Source: Ktedonobacter sp. SOSP1-85
Lineage (GTDB): Bacteria > Chloroflexota > Ktedonobacteria > Ktedonobacterales > Ktedonobacteraceae
Reading direction: 5' to 3'
DNA length: 64,000 bases
NCBI RefSeq assembly: GCF_016587415.1
Contig: NZ_BNJI01000001.1
Location: 806,001 to 870,000 of the forward strand
Shown here: piece by piece, positions 9,052 through 18,062 of the stretch
How the letters are laid out: every line of letters starts with the position of its first letter
Numbering within the stretch: the stretch's first letter is position 1
Position numbers and translations under genes: made by a program
Notes under the pieces: generated by a model
The model's database searches: none
What the model was told of the DNA's origin: nothing
The model's input: only the letters and a program-made list of their open reading frames with translations

Positions 9052-9110
9052 GTATATGTGATGGAGTGAGGAAAATGCCTCCTGCATTTTCCTCACTCCA
9101 TCACATATAC
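9052..9110. repeat. Long perfect inverted repeat
   Basis: Two 27-bp arms (9052-9078 and 9084-9110) match perfectly around a 5-nt loop. It lies between the YczE-like gene start and the terminator of the secreted protein gene, with no coding potential. It could be a transcript-end structure or a small palindromic repeat element. Confidence 0.8.
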
Positions 9111-9195
9111 CTACAGAAAGCCTATAGTATGTCTGGCTGCGATACAACAGCCAATAAATAGAACACAGTGCCAACCAATAGGAAGCCCAGGCCAT

Positions 9196-9233
9196 AAAAA
9201 AGGGACCCCGCGCTCAATTGAGCGCGGGGTCCC
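9196..9233 (-). terminator. Intrinsic terminator of the secreted propeller gene
   Basis: A 16-bp-arm perfect palindrome at 9202-9233 is followed, on the minus strand, by a run of six T (9196-9201). It lies 25 bases past the stop at 9259. Confidence 0.85.
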
Positions 9234-9258
9234 TGGTACTGACTGACAGGGCAGTCAC

Positions 9259-12030
9259 TTAGTCGTTGGAGAGATTGAGCCGCCAGGCGCTGCGCCCATG
9301 TGTGGCCGCATAGAGCACGCGTCCGGACTCAGAGATGGTCAGGCTATACACAGCCACCATCGGCAAACCCTTAGCGGCGGTGCGCCAGTGCGAGCTACCC
9401 TTACGCAGGACATCGACACCAAAGTCGGTCGCGGCATAAAGGTTGCCGGTCACGCTGTCATAGGCAACGTTCGTGATAGGCTGATCGCCCAGGTTAGCGC
9501 TAATATCCTTCCACGACGCTTTGCCCGTCGCGGGATCGTAATGGACATCGAACACATGGCCTGTCGTATTGGGAGTATACGCGTCATACCCCGAGAACGA
9601 GATATAGGCGTGATACTTATCCTTCGGATCAACCGCGATACCGCTGATGAAGCGATTGGGCTGTGCCGAGGTATCGATACGTGTATAGGTCACGTTAGCG
9701 GCGGGAGCATTGGCGTTGGTCGAGATGAAGAGACGGCCACGGCGTGTCGCCGCCCAGAGCGTACCCGTATCACTCGGTGCGCGCTTGAGGGCTACCACGT
9801 AGCTGCCACCCTTATCTGTGCCAAAAGTAGAGTCCACCAGATTGGGACCCAGTGGGACCCAGTCGCCACACTGTACCGTGAAGTCGCCTGTGATCTCGTT
9901 GCAGTGCTGATCCAGGTATGCCTGGGGACCACCACTATCCTGCGTGCGCCACACGTGCTCCAGGCCGACAAACATCGTCTGGCTCACCTTGGGATCGCCG
10001 ATCAGAGGCACATAGAACGAAGCCGCCTCTCCACTCGCGAAGAGCGGGTCCGCCCAGTAATCCCAACCATTGGGATCATTGCCACGGAAGTTGACGTCGC
10101 CATTTGGACCATAATAGGTGTGCATACGAATAGTGGGGTTACCAGCGTCAATAACCGAGTTGCCACCATCGCCGCCCACGGTCTGTGTCCAGACGGAGAG
10201 GTTTGATGGCGTGCTGGCAAAGGTGCCGTTATCCTGAGTACCACCAATCAGGTCATGCTTGGGATCCTTCGGGTTGACCGACAAGCTCTGGAACTGAAGG
10301 GTCGAGAGACCATCGTTGAGACTGTAAATGCGCGTTGGAATCGCCTTCAGCCATGCCTGGCAATCCGTCAGATCAGTCCCCGAGATGCCGCGATTCGCGC
10401 AATCGCTGGAGGTATCCGCGAACTGCCCACTTGTACGCACGATGCCACCATCCGAACCCAGGAAGGCAATATCAGGATTGCTGGGTGCGAAGGCGATGAC
10501 GTGCTGGTCGGGATGCATACCCAGGGGAGGATTCTGGGTATCATTGGTCATGTCGGTAAAGCTAGCTCCAGCATCGGTAGAGCGCTGAACCGCGCGACCA
10601 TTGGAGGGCGGGGTTGTGGTAAAGATCTCGTCATACTGCATCTGCCCACCAATCCAGACGGTATCTGGATGTCCGGCGGGAGATTCTACTGGCATGTCAT
10701 AGGTACACTGCCCACCACAATAGTTGTACGACGAGAAACCAGGTGTGCCAGCATTCTGGTTTGACAGGTCGAGCCAGCCAGGATTGGCCTTACCATTCGT
10801 CAAAGTGCTGGCCGGCACATTTGCATCATCGACGCGGTATAGCTGTGCAGCAGAGCTGCCGCTATCGCCAACATAGATGCGCAGTTTATTCCCATTGGGG
10901 GCCAACGCGAACTCGGTACGTGAGAGTGAGCTATTGGCAACTGTGCCCTGACCAGCGGAGGCAAAGACCTGCTCAAACGAACCGTTGTTGCTGCGATACA
11001 GGCCATAGTCAAAGACAGAGAAGTAGACCTGCGTCGTTGCCCCCTGGTGATAGAAGCGTACCTTGCTTACGCCACCACGGAAGAAGTCGCTGCCATTGGG
11101 GGAAGAGGGGTCGACGGTATCGCTCTCTTTGCTAAAGACCAATTTAAAGGTCTTACCACCATCGAGCGACTCGTACAGGCCAACGACTGGCGCGTGGGGA
11201 GGTGTAAAACGTCCACCATTGACCGCGGATGAGCCGTGGCGCGCAACCGCCGTACCAATGTAGATATGTTTGGCGTTCGTGGGATCGACGGCGACCGAGC
11301 TAATTGCGCGATCCTTGGCTGCTGGGACGCTGCCCTCAACCAGTTTCCAATGCTTGCCATAGTCGGTTGACTTGAAGAGACCAACGCCTGCCTCGGAGTC
11401 GCTTGAGCCGTTCTGCTCGCCAGTGCCAGCATACAGCGTCCGTCCCGAGTGATCATTGGGATCAAGCACAATCGATCCAATCGCATTGGAGGAGAGGCCA
11501 TCCGAAGAGTTGGTCCAGGTTGGTTCCGCAGCCAGGCCATTCTCAGTCGACCAGATGCCGCCACCAGCCGCGCCAACCCAGACACGACAGAGCGTAGCAT
11601 TACAGTCGTTGGCTACTAAAATAACATTCATGCGGCCAGATGTAACGGTAGCACGCCCAGTGTAGGTAGCCTGAGGTGCAACCTGGGGAGTGCTAGGACC
11701 CACAAGCTGCCAGTCACCGTTACTGTTTGACTTGATGTTGGCTGGCATCACCTGCTGGGTAACAGCAAGATGTGCATTATAGGCAGTGTTGACACGCGTA
11801 TAATCGATGTACGTTTGTGGATAGGCACGATCATCATACTGTTGTGCCGCCGCCTCCGCTTGCCCCTCGGGGCCATCAGCATACAGGGCATCGCCATCGG
11901 GATTGTTATAGAGGAAGTGATTGTAATGTGGCTGCACTGGTCTGGCATACGCGGCAGATGAGCCAAAAAGCATAAGTGCGGCACAAATGCTCGCGATGAC
12001 ATAGCGCCGCCATGCGTGGGAGCGAGACAT
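9259..12030 (-). CDS. Large secreted BNR/sortilin-like beta-propeller protein
   Basis: A 923-residue exported protein. A signal peptide covers residues 1-30 (basic MSRSHAWRR, hydrophobic stretch, then SSAAYA). The mature chain holds many Asp-box-like repeats of the S-x-D-x-G-x-x-W/F type (STDYGKHWKLVE, SLDGGKTFKLVF, STDAGASFTD), as in sialidase, VPS10/sortilin and xyloglucanase propellers. Catalytic residues of sialidases are not evident, so it may bind polymers rather than cut them. The start at 12030 is chosen because AAGGAGG lies ten bases before it; an open frame extends 11 codons further without such a site. There is no cell-wall anchor or C-terminal helix, so release into the medium is likely. 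A strong terminator follows. Confidence 0.8.
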   Translation of the reverse strand: MSRSHAWRRYVIASICAALMLFGSSAAYARPVQPHYNHFLYNNPDGDALYADGPEGQAEAAAQQYDDRAYPQTYIDYTRVNTAYNAHLAVTQQVMPANIKSNSNGDWQLVGPSTPQVAPQATYTGRATVTSGRMNVILVANDCNATLCRVWVGAAGGGIWSTENGLAAEPTWTNSSDGLSSNAIGSIVLDPNDHSGRTLYAGTGEQNGSSDSEAGVGLFKSTDYGKHWKLVEGSVPAAKDRAISSVAVDPTNAKHIYIGTAVARHGSSAVNGGRFTPPHAPVVGLYESLDGGKTFKLVFSKESDTVDPSSPNGSDFFRGGVSKVRFYHQGATTQVYFSVFDYGLYRSNNGSFEQVFASAGQGTVANSSLSRTEFALAPNGNKLRIYVGDSGSSAAQLYRVDDANVPASTLTNGKANPGWLDLSNQNAGTPGFSSYNYCGGQCTYDMPVESPAGHPDTVWIGGQMQYDEIFTTTPPSNGRAVQRSTDAGASFTDMTNDTQNPPLGMHPDQHVIAFAPSNPDIAFLGSDGGIVRTSGQFADTSSDCANRGISGTDLTDCQAWLKAIPTRIYSLNDGLSTLQFQSLSVNPKDPKHDLIGGTQDNGTFASTPSNLSVWTQTVGGDGGNSVIDAGNPTIRMHTYYGPNGDVNFRGNDPNGWDYWADPLFASGEAASFYVPLIGDPKVSQTMFVGLEHVWRTQDSGGPQAYLDQHCNEITGDFTVQCGDWVPLGPNLVDSTFGTDKGGSYVVALKRAPSDTGTLWAATRRGRLFISTNANAPAANVTYTRIDTSAQPNRFISGIAVDPKDKYHAYISFSGYDAYTPNTTGHVFDVHYDPATGKASWKDISANLGDQPITNVAYDSVTGNLYAATDFGVDVLRKGSSHWRTAAKGLPMVAVYSLTISESGRVLYAATHGRSAWRLNLSND

Positions 12031-12453
12031 ACGCGAAAAACCTCCTTGCTTTTGCGAGGACACGACTGATAGTACAGATTATTTAGTCAGAAATCAGTCA
12101 AGTATCTCAGCACGATAGGAACATAGTCTTACCAACTGGATATATCGCAGGCCATACCCTACTACCCCATGCACCCTCCAGGCATACGCAGTCCTGGCAC
12201 ATAGCTGTCTCAAAAAGCATGTGCATGTCCGTATATGCTTTTGTTAAGTTGTGCGTATAGTACAAGGGAACCAGGCTCTCCCCCAGAGCCGTGCGTGTGA
12301 TGAACTGCATCTTATGCAGCGTGAAGGGAACAGGGAAATGTCATGCAAGCACATCAATAACAGCAAAGATGGCACAAATGCTTTTGTTGCTTACACGTTT
12401 ATAAGCATACCGTTAAGTTTGAACAATGTCAATATATATGCAAGAACATGTTT
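12031..12453. other. Non-coding gap upstream of the propeller gene
   Basis: No credible gene is present. The stretch next to 12031 should hold the minus-strand promoter of the secreted protein; TGACT-type elements recur 11 bp apart near 12085-12105. The rest shows no clear structure. Confidence 0.4.
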
Positions 12454-13038
12454 TCAAGCGATTGCAAAGTTCTGTGAATAAACCTGCGTTCCGCCACCAA
12501 TCGTATCTGGATCTGGAGCTGGATGATAGGCCAGAACGACACGATATGTTCCCACAGTCCACATACCCGGCGTTGTTGCGGGCTGCATGCCTGGCAATCT
12601 GGGTTTAAGCATGATGATCTTGCTCGACTGGGCTGTGATCGCGACCATACTTGTTGCGGAGAAAGAACCACAGAGACGTTGAACCTGCCAGCCCGCACTG
12701 GTCTGGCGCTCAAGTTGGATAATCGTGCAACTGGAGGGATTAATCGCGGCAAAGATGCTTTGCGCAGAACGATTAGAGATCGTTACCGTTATCGCCTCCT
12801 GTCTCGCATAGGATGTCTTACTGACAACGACCTCCACAGAGGTGGACGTGCCAGGCGTCTTCTGCGAAGGCACCGGCGTTGGGGCACCAGGGGTAGCAGT
12901 TTTTTCGCTGGGAGTTGGAGTCTCCCCTGGAGTGGCGCTTGAACCAAAACCTGGCTGAGCGCCACTCCCGCAAGCAGCCATACCTAATGGCAACACGCAA
13001 AGCAAACACAAAGAGAAGAAAACAAATGTACGACGCAT
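12454..13038 (-). CDS. Small lipoprotein with a Thr/Pro linker and an Ig-like domain
   Basis: A 194-residue lipoprotein. The N-terminus MRRTFVFFSLCLLCVLPLGMAAC is a lipoprotein signal with the lipidated Cys at about residue 23. A Pro/Thr/Ser-rich linker of about 45 residues follows, then a beta-rich domain (TSVEVVVSKTSYARQEAITVTISN onward) that resembles an immunoglobulin-like fold and ends in VGTYRVVLAY. AAGGAGG lies nine bases before the ATG at 13038. An upstream in-frame start at 13104 lacks such a site. It is probably anchored on the outer face of the membrane. Its partner is unknown. Confidence 0.75.
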   Translation of the reverse strand: MRRTFVFFSLCLLCVLPLGMAACGSGAQPGFGSSATPGETPTPSEKTATPGAPTPVPSQKTPGTSTSVEVVVSKTSYARQEAITVTISNRSAQSIFAAINPSSCTIIQLERQTSAGWQVQRLCGSFSATSMVAITAQSSKIIMLKPRLPGMQPATTPGMWTVGTYRVVLAYHPAPDPDTIGGGTQVYSQNFAIA

Positions 13039-13147
13039 AAGTAGCACCTCCTTCGCAGATACAACGAAGCAGAGCCAGAAAAGTTCCAGGGCCCGAAACG
13101 TCATGTGCTACTAACGCAGCACATGATGTCTCGGGCATCAAGCTGCG

Positions 13148-13942
13148 CTAGCGGTGTACACTACCCTCCCATTGCTCACGCAATGCCTCAAAGGCTGGAG
13201 CAACCTGCACCGCGAAATCATCCCAGTTGCACTCTATCGAGATACGATGATCATAGCCAACCTGGTGAAGCGCCCGAAAATAGGGACGCAGGTCCTCGCC
13301 ATGGCGCCCCGGGGCCGAGCGCCCCGCATGTTCTGCCACATGCACATGTGCGAGATTCCGAGCAACGGGGATAAGGGTCTCAGGAGCCTCACCATTACAG
13401 GCCATATGATACGTATCTGCCAGCAAGCGTACATGCGATGCGTTCAGACTTGCGACAAAAGCCCCCGTTTCACTGACTGTATTGAAGATATTGCTCTCCT
13501 CATAGCGCAGAGGCTCCAGCACAAGCTCGACACCATACCTGCTGGCCCAGACATTCCAGTGCTCCAGGTACTCTCCGAGTTGTGACAGAGCCTCATTATG
13601 CGCATAACCTTCTGGACAGGCACGCGCCACGCCACTGCCAAAGACAATCAAACGAATACCGGCCTCCGCCGCTCGTTGGAGGGCTGTTTGCACATAGCGC
13701 TCAATGCGTGAGCGATCTACAGGTCGCGCGGGGGTAGCGATCAACGCCAGGTCCCCGGGCAGGAAAACATTGGCTGTCTCAACAGGAACAGGCAAGGTGC
13801 GCGCAAACTGCAACCGCTCCAGAAAAACATCTCTGGGCGCCTCTGGCACTAGAAAACGCTGCACACTCTCCTCAAGATAATCAAAGGGAATCGTTTTGAG
13901 TGCGGCAACCTCGCGCATGGATGCACAGATACCAAACCTCAT
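13148..13942 (-). CDS. Sugar phosphate isomerase/epimerase-like TIM-barrel protein
   Basis: A 264-residue protein of the xylose isomerase-like TIM-barrel superfamily (AP endonuclease 2 family). Metal-site positions can be traced: VLEPLRYEESN with Glu near residue 142, LLADTYHM with Asp and His near 176-179, VHVAEHAGRSAPG near 200, and ISIECNWDD with Glu near residue 240. These resemble hydroxypyruvate isomerase, tagatose epimerase and inosose dehydratase relatives. The substrate cannot be fixed. GAGGAG precedes the ATG by nine bases. It is close to, but separated by 64 bases from, the hyuB stop and may end the hyuA-hyuB transcript. Confidence 0.8.
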   Translation of the reverse strand: MRFGICASMREVAALKTIPFDYLEESVQRFLVPEAPRDVFLERLQFARTLPVPVETANVFLPGDLALIATPARPVDRSRIERYVQTALQRAAEAGIRLIVFGSGVARACPEGYAHNEALSQLGEYLEHWNVWASRYGVELVLEPLRYEESNIFNTVSETGAFVASLNASHVRLLADTYHMACNGEAPETLIPVARNLAHVHVAEHAGRSAPGRHGEDLRPYFRALHQVGYDHRISIECNWDDFAVQVAPAFEALREQWEGSVHR

Positions 13943-14006
13943 TGTGAAGTCTCCTCGCTTCCTGCCTACTATACGCTCTTATATACCAGTCTTGCCCTAT
14001 TATACG

Positions 14007-15653
14007 TTATTCCTCTGTAGAAACTTCGATCACGATAGCACCCAGGGAATCTTCCTCTCCTCCTGGGCTAGCTTTTCCCCAACCTCCACCACCTGGTGAG
14101 GCAATGGCCAGACGATCCCCTGGGGACGCACGGAAATGGACCTTCCCCGGCAAAAGCTTCTCTTGCCCCTCGTGAACAAGGCGATTCTCGCCACGCTGAC
14201 CTGGCTCTCCACCTTGCAGGCCATAGGGGGCGAAGCGCCGCCGCTCAGTGAGTAGCGTGACATCGGTGGGTACCTCAAAGGTGATCTCACGCACAAGGCC
14301 GTCACCACCATGATGCTTACCCTGGCCACCCGAGCATGCGCGCAGCTCATAGCGGCTGATACGCATGGGATAGGCGTATTCAAAGGCCTCGACCGGTGTA
14401 TTGAGCGTGTTGCTCATATGCACATGCGCGCCCGAGAGACCATCCTGCTCAGGATGTGCCCCCATACCTCCGCCCATGGTCTCATAGTAGGCAAAGGGCT
14501 GACCTGTTCGTGGATCAATCCCTCCGGCGGTAATATTGTTCATTGTGCCCTGCCCGGCGGCAGGAATAACCTCCGGTAGCGCCTGGGCCAGCGCACCAAA
14601 GATGGTATCGGTAATACGCTGCGAGGTCTCAACGTTTCCCTGGGCTACCCCTGCCGGAGGACGCGCATTGACCACCGTTCCAGCGGGCGCGATGACCGTC
14701 ACTGGGGCAAATGTCCCGTGATTCATGGGGGTATCATCGGGCATCAGGCAGCGCACGGTATAGTAGGCCGCCGACTTCGCCACCGCCGCCACGGTATTGA
14801 TATTCCCGCGCACCTGCGAGCTACTCTCTGAGAAATCGACCGTCATAGCTTCGCCGCTAACGGTCACGCTCACCGCGATTCTCACTGGCTCCTCGCCGAT
14901 GCCGTCATCATCGAGATAATCCTCGAAGCAATAGGTGCCATCGGGCATATTCGCGATGGTCGCACAGGTGATGCGCTGGGCATAGGCGATTAGCTCCTCG
15001 ATATGCGCTTGCAGCGTGGGCAGACTCCAACGCGCGACCATTTCCTCCATGCGGCGGACGGCGGTGCGATTGGCCGCCACCTGAGCCGCCAGGTCGCCCC
15101 TGCGCTCAGCAGGCGTACGCACATTGCGCAAGAGCAACGAGAGCAGAGGCTGATTGGGCTGTCCTGCATCCCACAACTTGACTGGGGGAATAATGATCCC
15201 CTCCTGGTAGATCTCGCTAGCAAGTGGCATGGAGCCTGCGGAGATACCGCCTACGTCTGAGTGATGCGCCCGGTTGGCAGCGAAGCCAATTAAACATGGC
15301 GCGTTCTGAATTTCGGCATAAATGGGTGTGATCAGGGTAATATCGGGCAGGTGGGAACCACCCAGGAAGGGATCGTTGAGCGCAATAATGTCGCCTGGGG
15401 CGAAATGGTCGAAGGTCGTGAGCGCGGTCGCAACCGAGTCGGGCATGGCGCCAAGATGCACGGGGATGTGAGCCGCTTGGGCGATCAAACGCCCCTGCAC
15501 ATCGAAAAGCGCGCAGGAGAAGTCGCGACGCTCCTTAATATTGGGTGAATAACTGCTAAGCATCAAGACGGTTCCCATCTCCTCCGCGATGGCGGTCAGA
15601 GCGCTGCGAAAGATCTCCAGGCTGATGGGTGTTACCTTGCGTGACTCAATCAT
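14007..15653 (-). CDS. hyuB: Hydantoinase/oxoprolinase B subunit
   Basis: A 548-residue protein matching the HyuB family (PF02538) over its whole length. Visible blocks are FSCALFDVQGRLIAQAAHIPVHLGAMPDS at the N-terminus, GDIIALNDPFLGGSHLPDITLITPI, and GGMGAHPEQDGLSGAHVHMSNTLNTPVE near residue 400. HyuA and HyuB together hydrolyse cyclic amides such as hydantoins or 5-oxoproline using ATP, though members also include acetone carboxylase relatives. Its ATG overlaps the hyuA stop as ATGA (15650-15653), so the two are translationally coupled. The chain ends in a Gly-rich GGGGWGKASPGGEED tail. Confidence 0.9.
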   Translation of the reverse strand: MIESRKVTPISLEIFRSALTAIAEEMGTVLMLSSYSPNIKERRDFSCALFDVQGRLIAQAAHIPVHLGAMPDSVATALTTFDHFAPGDIIALNDPFLGGSHLPDITLITPIYAEIQNAPCLIGFAANRAHHSDVGGISAGSMPLASEIYQEGIIIPPVKLWDAGQPNQPLLSLLLRNVRTPAERRGDLAAQVAANRTAVRRMEEMVARWSLPTLQAHIEELIAYAQRITCATIANMPDGTYCFEDYLDDDGIGEEPVRIAVSVTVSGEAMTVDFSESSSQVRGNINTVAAVAKSAAYYTVRCLMPDDTPMNHGTFAPVTVIAPAGTVVNARPPAGVAQGNVETSQRITDTIFGALAQALPEVIPAAGQGTMNNITAGGIDPRTGQPFAYYETMGGGMGAHPEQDGLSGAHVHMSNTLNTPVEAFEYAYPMRISRYELRACSGGQGKHHGGDGLVREITFEVPTDVTLLTERRRFAPYGLQGGEPGQRGENRLVHEGQEKLLPGKVHFRASPGDRLAIASPGGGGWGKASPGGEEDSLGAIVIEVSTEE

Positions 15654-17668
15654 GCGGATTCACCCTCCTCTATGTGCTCAAGCACCAGGTTGTTGACGGC
15701 ATCAACAGAGCCGCGCCAGTTAGGCGGTAGCACGGTAGTTGTATCATATTGCACAATAATCGCCGGGCCTTGCAACACGCCTCCCACCGGCAGTGAAGCG
15801 CGCTCGTATACCGGCACCTCGTACGCGAGCGCCTCGCCCATCGCACCTGTGAAAAGAGCCTTGCGCCGGGCAAACGGACGCACATCCACCTGTTCCTCAG
15901 CCTCTCTGCACTCATAGGCAGGCTTATCACCTACCCCACGCGCCTTGAGGCGTACGTTTACAACCTGCACTCGCTCATGACTATCGCTATACCCAAAGCG
16001 CTGCTCGTGCATGCGATGGAAGTCCAGCACTGCCTGCGCCACATCATACCCATAGGGGATGAGCAGTTCATAAGCCTGCCCAACATAACGCAGGTCCAGG
16101 TAGCGCTCGATTCGTATATCTTCAGGGGCGATACCCTCATGCGCTAAATCCTCGCGTCCCTGTTGTTCCAACTCACCCAGGACTGTGGTCGCAACCTCCT
16201 GAGCCTCTTCAGCGGGAAGCATGATTGTGCGTACATAGTCCTTTAATGTATCCGCGACCAGGGTTCCAAGCGCCGAGAGCACGCCGGGGACAGTAGGAAT
16301 CAGCACGCGTGGAATACGCAGGGCACTCGCCAGTTCACAGGCATGGAGCGGTCCCGCGCCACCAAAGGCCACCAGGACAAAATCGCGTGGATCACACCCA
16401 CGCTCCACTGAAATAACGCGTATGGCCGCCTCCATATTGGCATTCACAACACGGATGATACCCAGAGCGGCCTCTTCAACTGATCCCCCCAGCCGCTCCG
16501 CAATGGCCTGCATTGCCTGCTGAGCAGCCTGTGCATCCAGTTTCATTGTTCCTCCGAGAAAGGCCTCGGGTATCAAGCGCCCAAGCACGACATGAGCATC
16601 AGTGACCGTGGCGGCACTCCCTCCGCGCCCATAGGCGGCAGGTCCGGGATTCGCCCCCGCTGAGATTGGACCTACACGCAACGCCCCACCCGTATCAAAC
16701 CAACCAATGCTGCCGCCGCCCGCACCCACAGTGTGAATATCGATCATCGGCAGGCGGGTCGGATAGCCTCCAATCATGCCATTGGTCGTCTCGGTCGCGG
16801 TCCCATTGATCAGGGCCACGTCGGTCGAGGTCCCGCCAATATCGAAGGAAATAGTCTGCGTGAATCCCGAGGCCTGCGCCACAAAGGCGGCCCCAACGAC
16901 ACCGGCAGCGGGTCCCGAAAGCAGAGTTCTGGCTGCTTCGCTCCGCGCCATAGCGCTTGAAATCGAGCCACCATTAGATTGCATAATGCGCAATGTGGTA
17001 CGCGAGGGCAGTTCCTGCTCCAGGCGCTCCAGGTAGCGTGCGATCAAGGGGCCGATGTAGGCGTTCAAAACGGTGGTACTCGTGCGCTCATATTCGCGAA
17101 ACTCGGGCAGAACGCTTGAGGAGGCTGACACATAGAATCCTGCCTCACGCGCCCGCGCCGCCACACGCCGCTCATGCTCAGGATTGGCGAAGCTAAAGAG
17201 GAGAGAGATCGCCACAGCCTCCACGCCAGCAGATTGTAAGGCGTCCAGTGCGCGCTCCAACGAGGCTTCATCCAGCGCGATAAGCACCTCCCCTCGCTCA
17301 TTTAAGCGTTCTTTGACTTCTACGCGTCGTTCACGAGACACCAGGGGAGGGACCTTTTGCGGGCGCAGACTATACAGCCTGGGGCGCGTCTGCCTGCCGA
17401 TCTCCAGGATATCGCGAAAGCCTGCCGTCGTGATCAAGCCCGTGGGGACACCTTTCTGCTCTAGAACGGCATTTGTCGCCACAGTCGACCCATGCACCAG
17501 GGCCTCGATATCCTCTAGAATACCCAGTTCGCGCAATCCCTGAAGAATGGCTCGCGAGGGATCCTCAGGCGTCGAAAGCACTTTATGAACTTTGAAGCCG
17601 CCATCACGCAACAGCACAATGTCGGTAAATGTCCCCCCAGTATCAACTCCGACCAGCAAGTGTGTCAT
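15650..17668 (-). CDS. hyuA: Hydantoinase/oxoprolinase A subunit
   Basis: A 672-residue ATPase subunit of the hydantoinase/oxoprolinase family. The N-terminal VGVDTGGTFTDIVLL is the phosphate-binding motif of the ASKHA fold. FDIGGTSTDVALI (near residue 275) and the Gly-rich HTVGAGGGSIGW and FGGAGPLHACELA follow, in the usual order. It forms a complex with the product of the overlapping downstream hyuB gene. AAGGAG lies nine bases before the ATG. The native substrate cannot be assigned from sequence alone. Confidence 0.9.
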   Translation of the reverse strand: MTHLLVGVDTGGTFTDIVLLRDGGFKVHKVLSTPEDPSRAILQGLRELGILEDIEALVHGSTVATNAVLEQKGVPTGLITTAGFRDILEIGRQTRPRLYSLRPQKVPPLVSRERRVEVKERLNERGEVLIALDEASLERALDALQSAGVEAVAISLLFSFANPEHERRVAARAREAGFYVSASSSVLPEFREYERTSTTVLNAYIGPLIARYLERLEQELPSRTTLRIMQSNGGSISSAMARSEAARTLLSGPAAGVVGAAFVAQASGFTQTISFDIGGTSTDVALINGTATETTNGMIGGYPTRLPMIDIHTVGAGGGSIGWFDTGGALRVGPISAGANPGPAAYGRGGSAATVTDAHVVLGRLIPEAFLGGTMKLDAQAAQQAMQAIAERLGGSVEEAALGIIRVVNANMEAAIRVISVERGCDPRDFVLVAFGGAGPLHACELASALRIPRVLIPTVPGVLSALGTLVADTLKDYVRTIMLPAEEAQEVATTVLGELEQQGREDLAHEGIAPEDIRIERYLDLRYVGQAYELLIPYGYDVAQAVLDFHRMHEQRFGYSDSHERVQVVNVRLKARGVGDKPAYECREAEEQVDVRPFARRKALFTGAMGEALAYEVPVYERASLPVGGVLQGPAIIVQYDTTTVLPPNWRGSVDAVNNLVLEHIEEGESA

Positions 17669-17837
17669 GTATGCAAACTCCTTAGCAGGTGGTTAGAGCA
17701 CCGCAAATCTTACCCATAGCATATAACATAGGAGCACGTCAGGCGAAGGGCCAACGTTCTCCACCAAACAGCAATAGCCGTTACCTGTATGCCAAGCAAC
17801 TGCATACATTGTCTCTTTAAGAAGGAATATCATTAAC

Positions 17838-17888
17838 CCAAAACACAAAGCGAAGAGGGCCGATACTTATTCAGCCCTCTTCGCTTTG
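17838..17888 (-). terminator. Terminator probably belonging to the YcaO operon
   Basis: A 15-bp perfect stem (17846-17860 and 17874-17888) is followed on the minus strand by a T-rich tail (TGTGTTTTGG). No minus-strand gene ends directly beside it now. If the tnpB element is removed, it lies about 17 bases after the stop codon of the YcaO gene at 19694. Confidence 0.6.
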
Positions 17889-17989
17889 ACATAACGGGCT
17901 TTAGCCCGCCGCAAGCTGTGCCGTTTCAACGGCGGCAGTGAGGCGTGTCCCGGCTTTCGCCCTTGCATCGCACAATATAGAACGTATGT

Positions 17990-18018
17990 TTGACAACTCC
18001 AAGACGTTGGAGTATACT
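17990..18018 (+). promoter_or_regulatory. tnpB promoter with an internal palindrome
   Basis: TTGACA (17990-17995), a 17-bp spacer and TATACT (18013-18018) form a near-consensus promoter. The spacer holds a perfect inverted repeat, ACTCCAA-GACG-TTGGAGT, that overlaps the first base of the -10 box and looks like an operator. Confidence 0.7.
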
Positions 18019-18062
18019 CTACAAGAGACACGATGTATTTTCTTGAGAGAAAAGTACGAAAC

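Noticed and set aside
12270..12330. GAGCCGTGCG, resembling a group II intron 3' end
   Set aside because: No domain V fold or reverse transcriptase gene is near.
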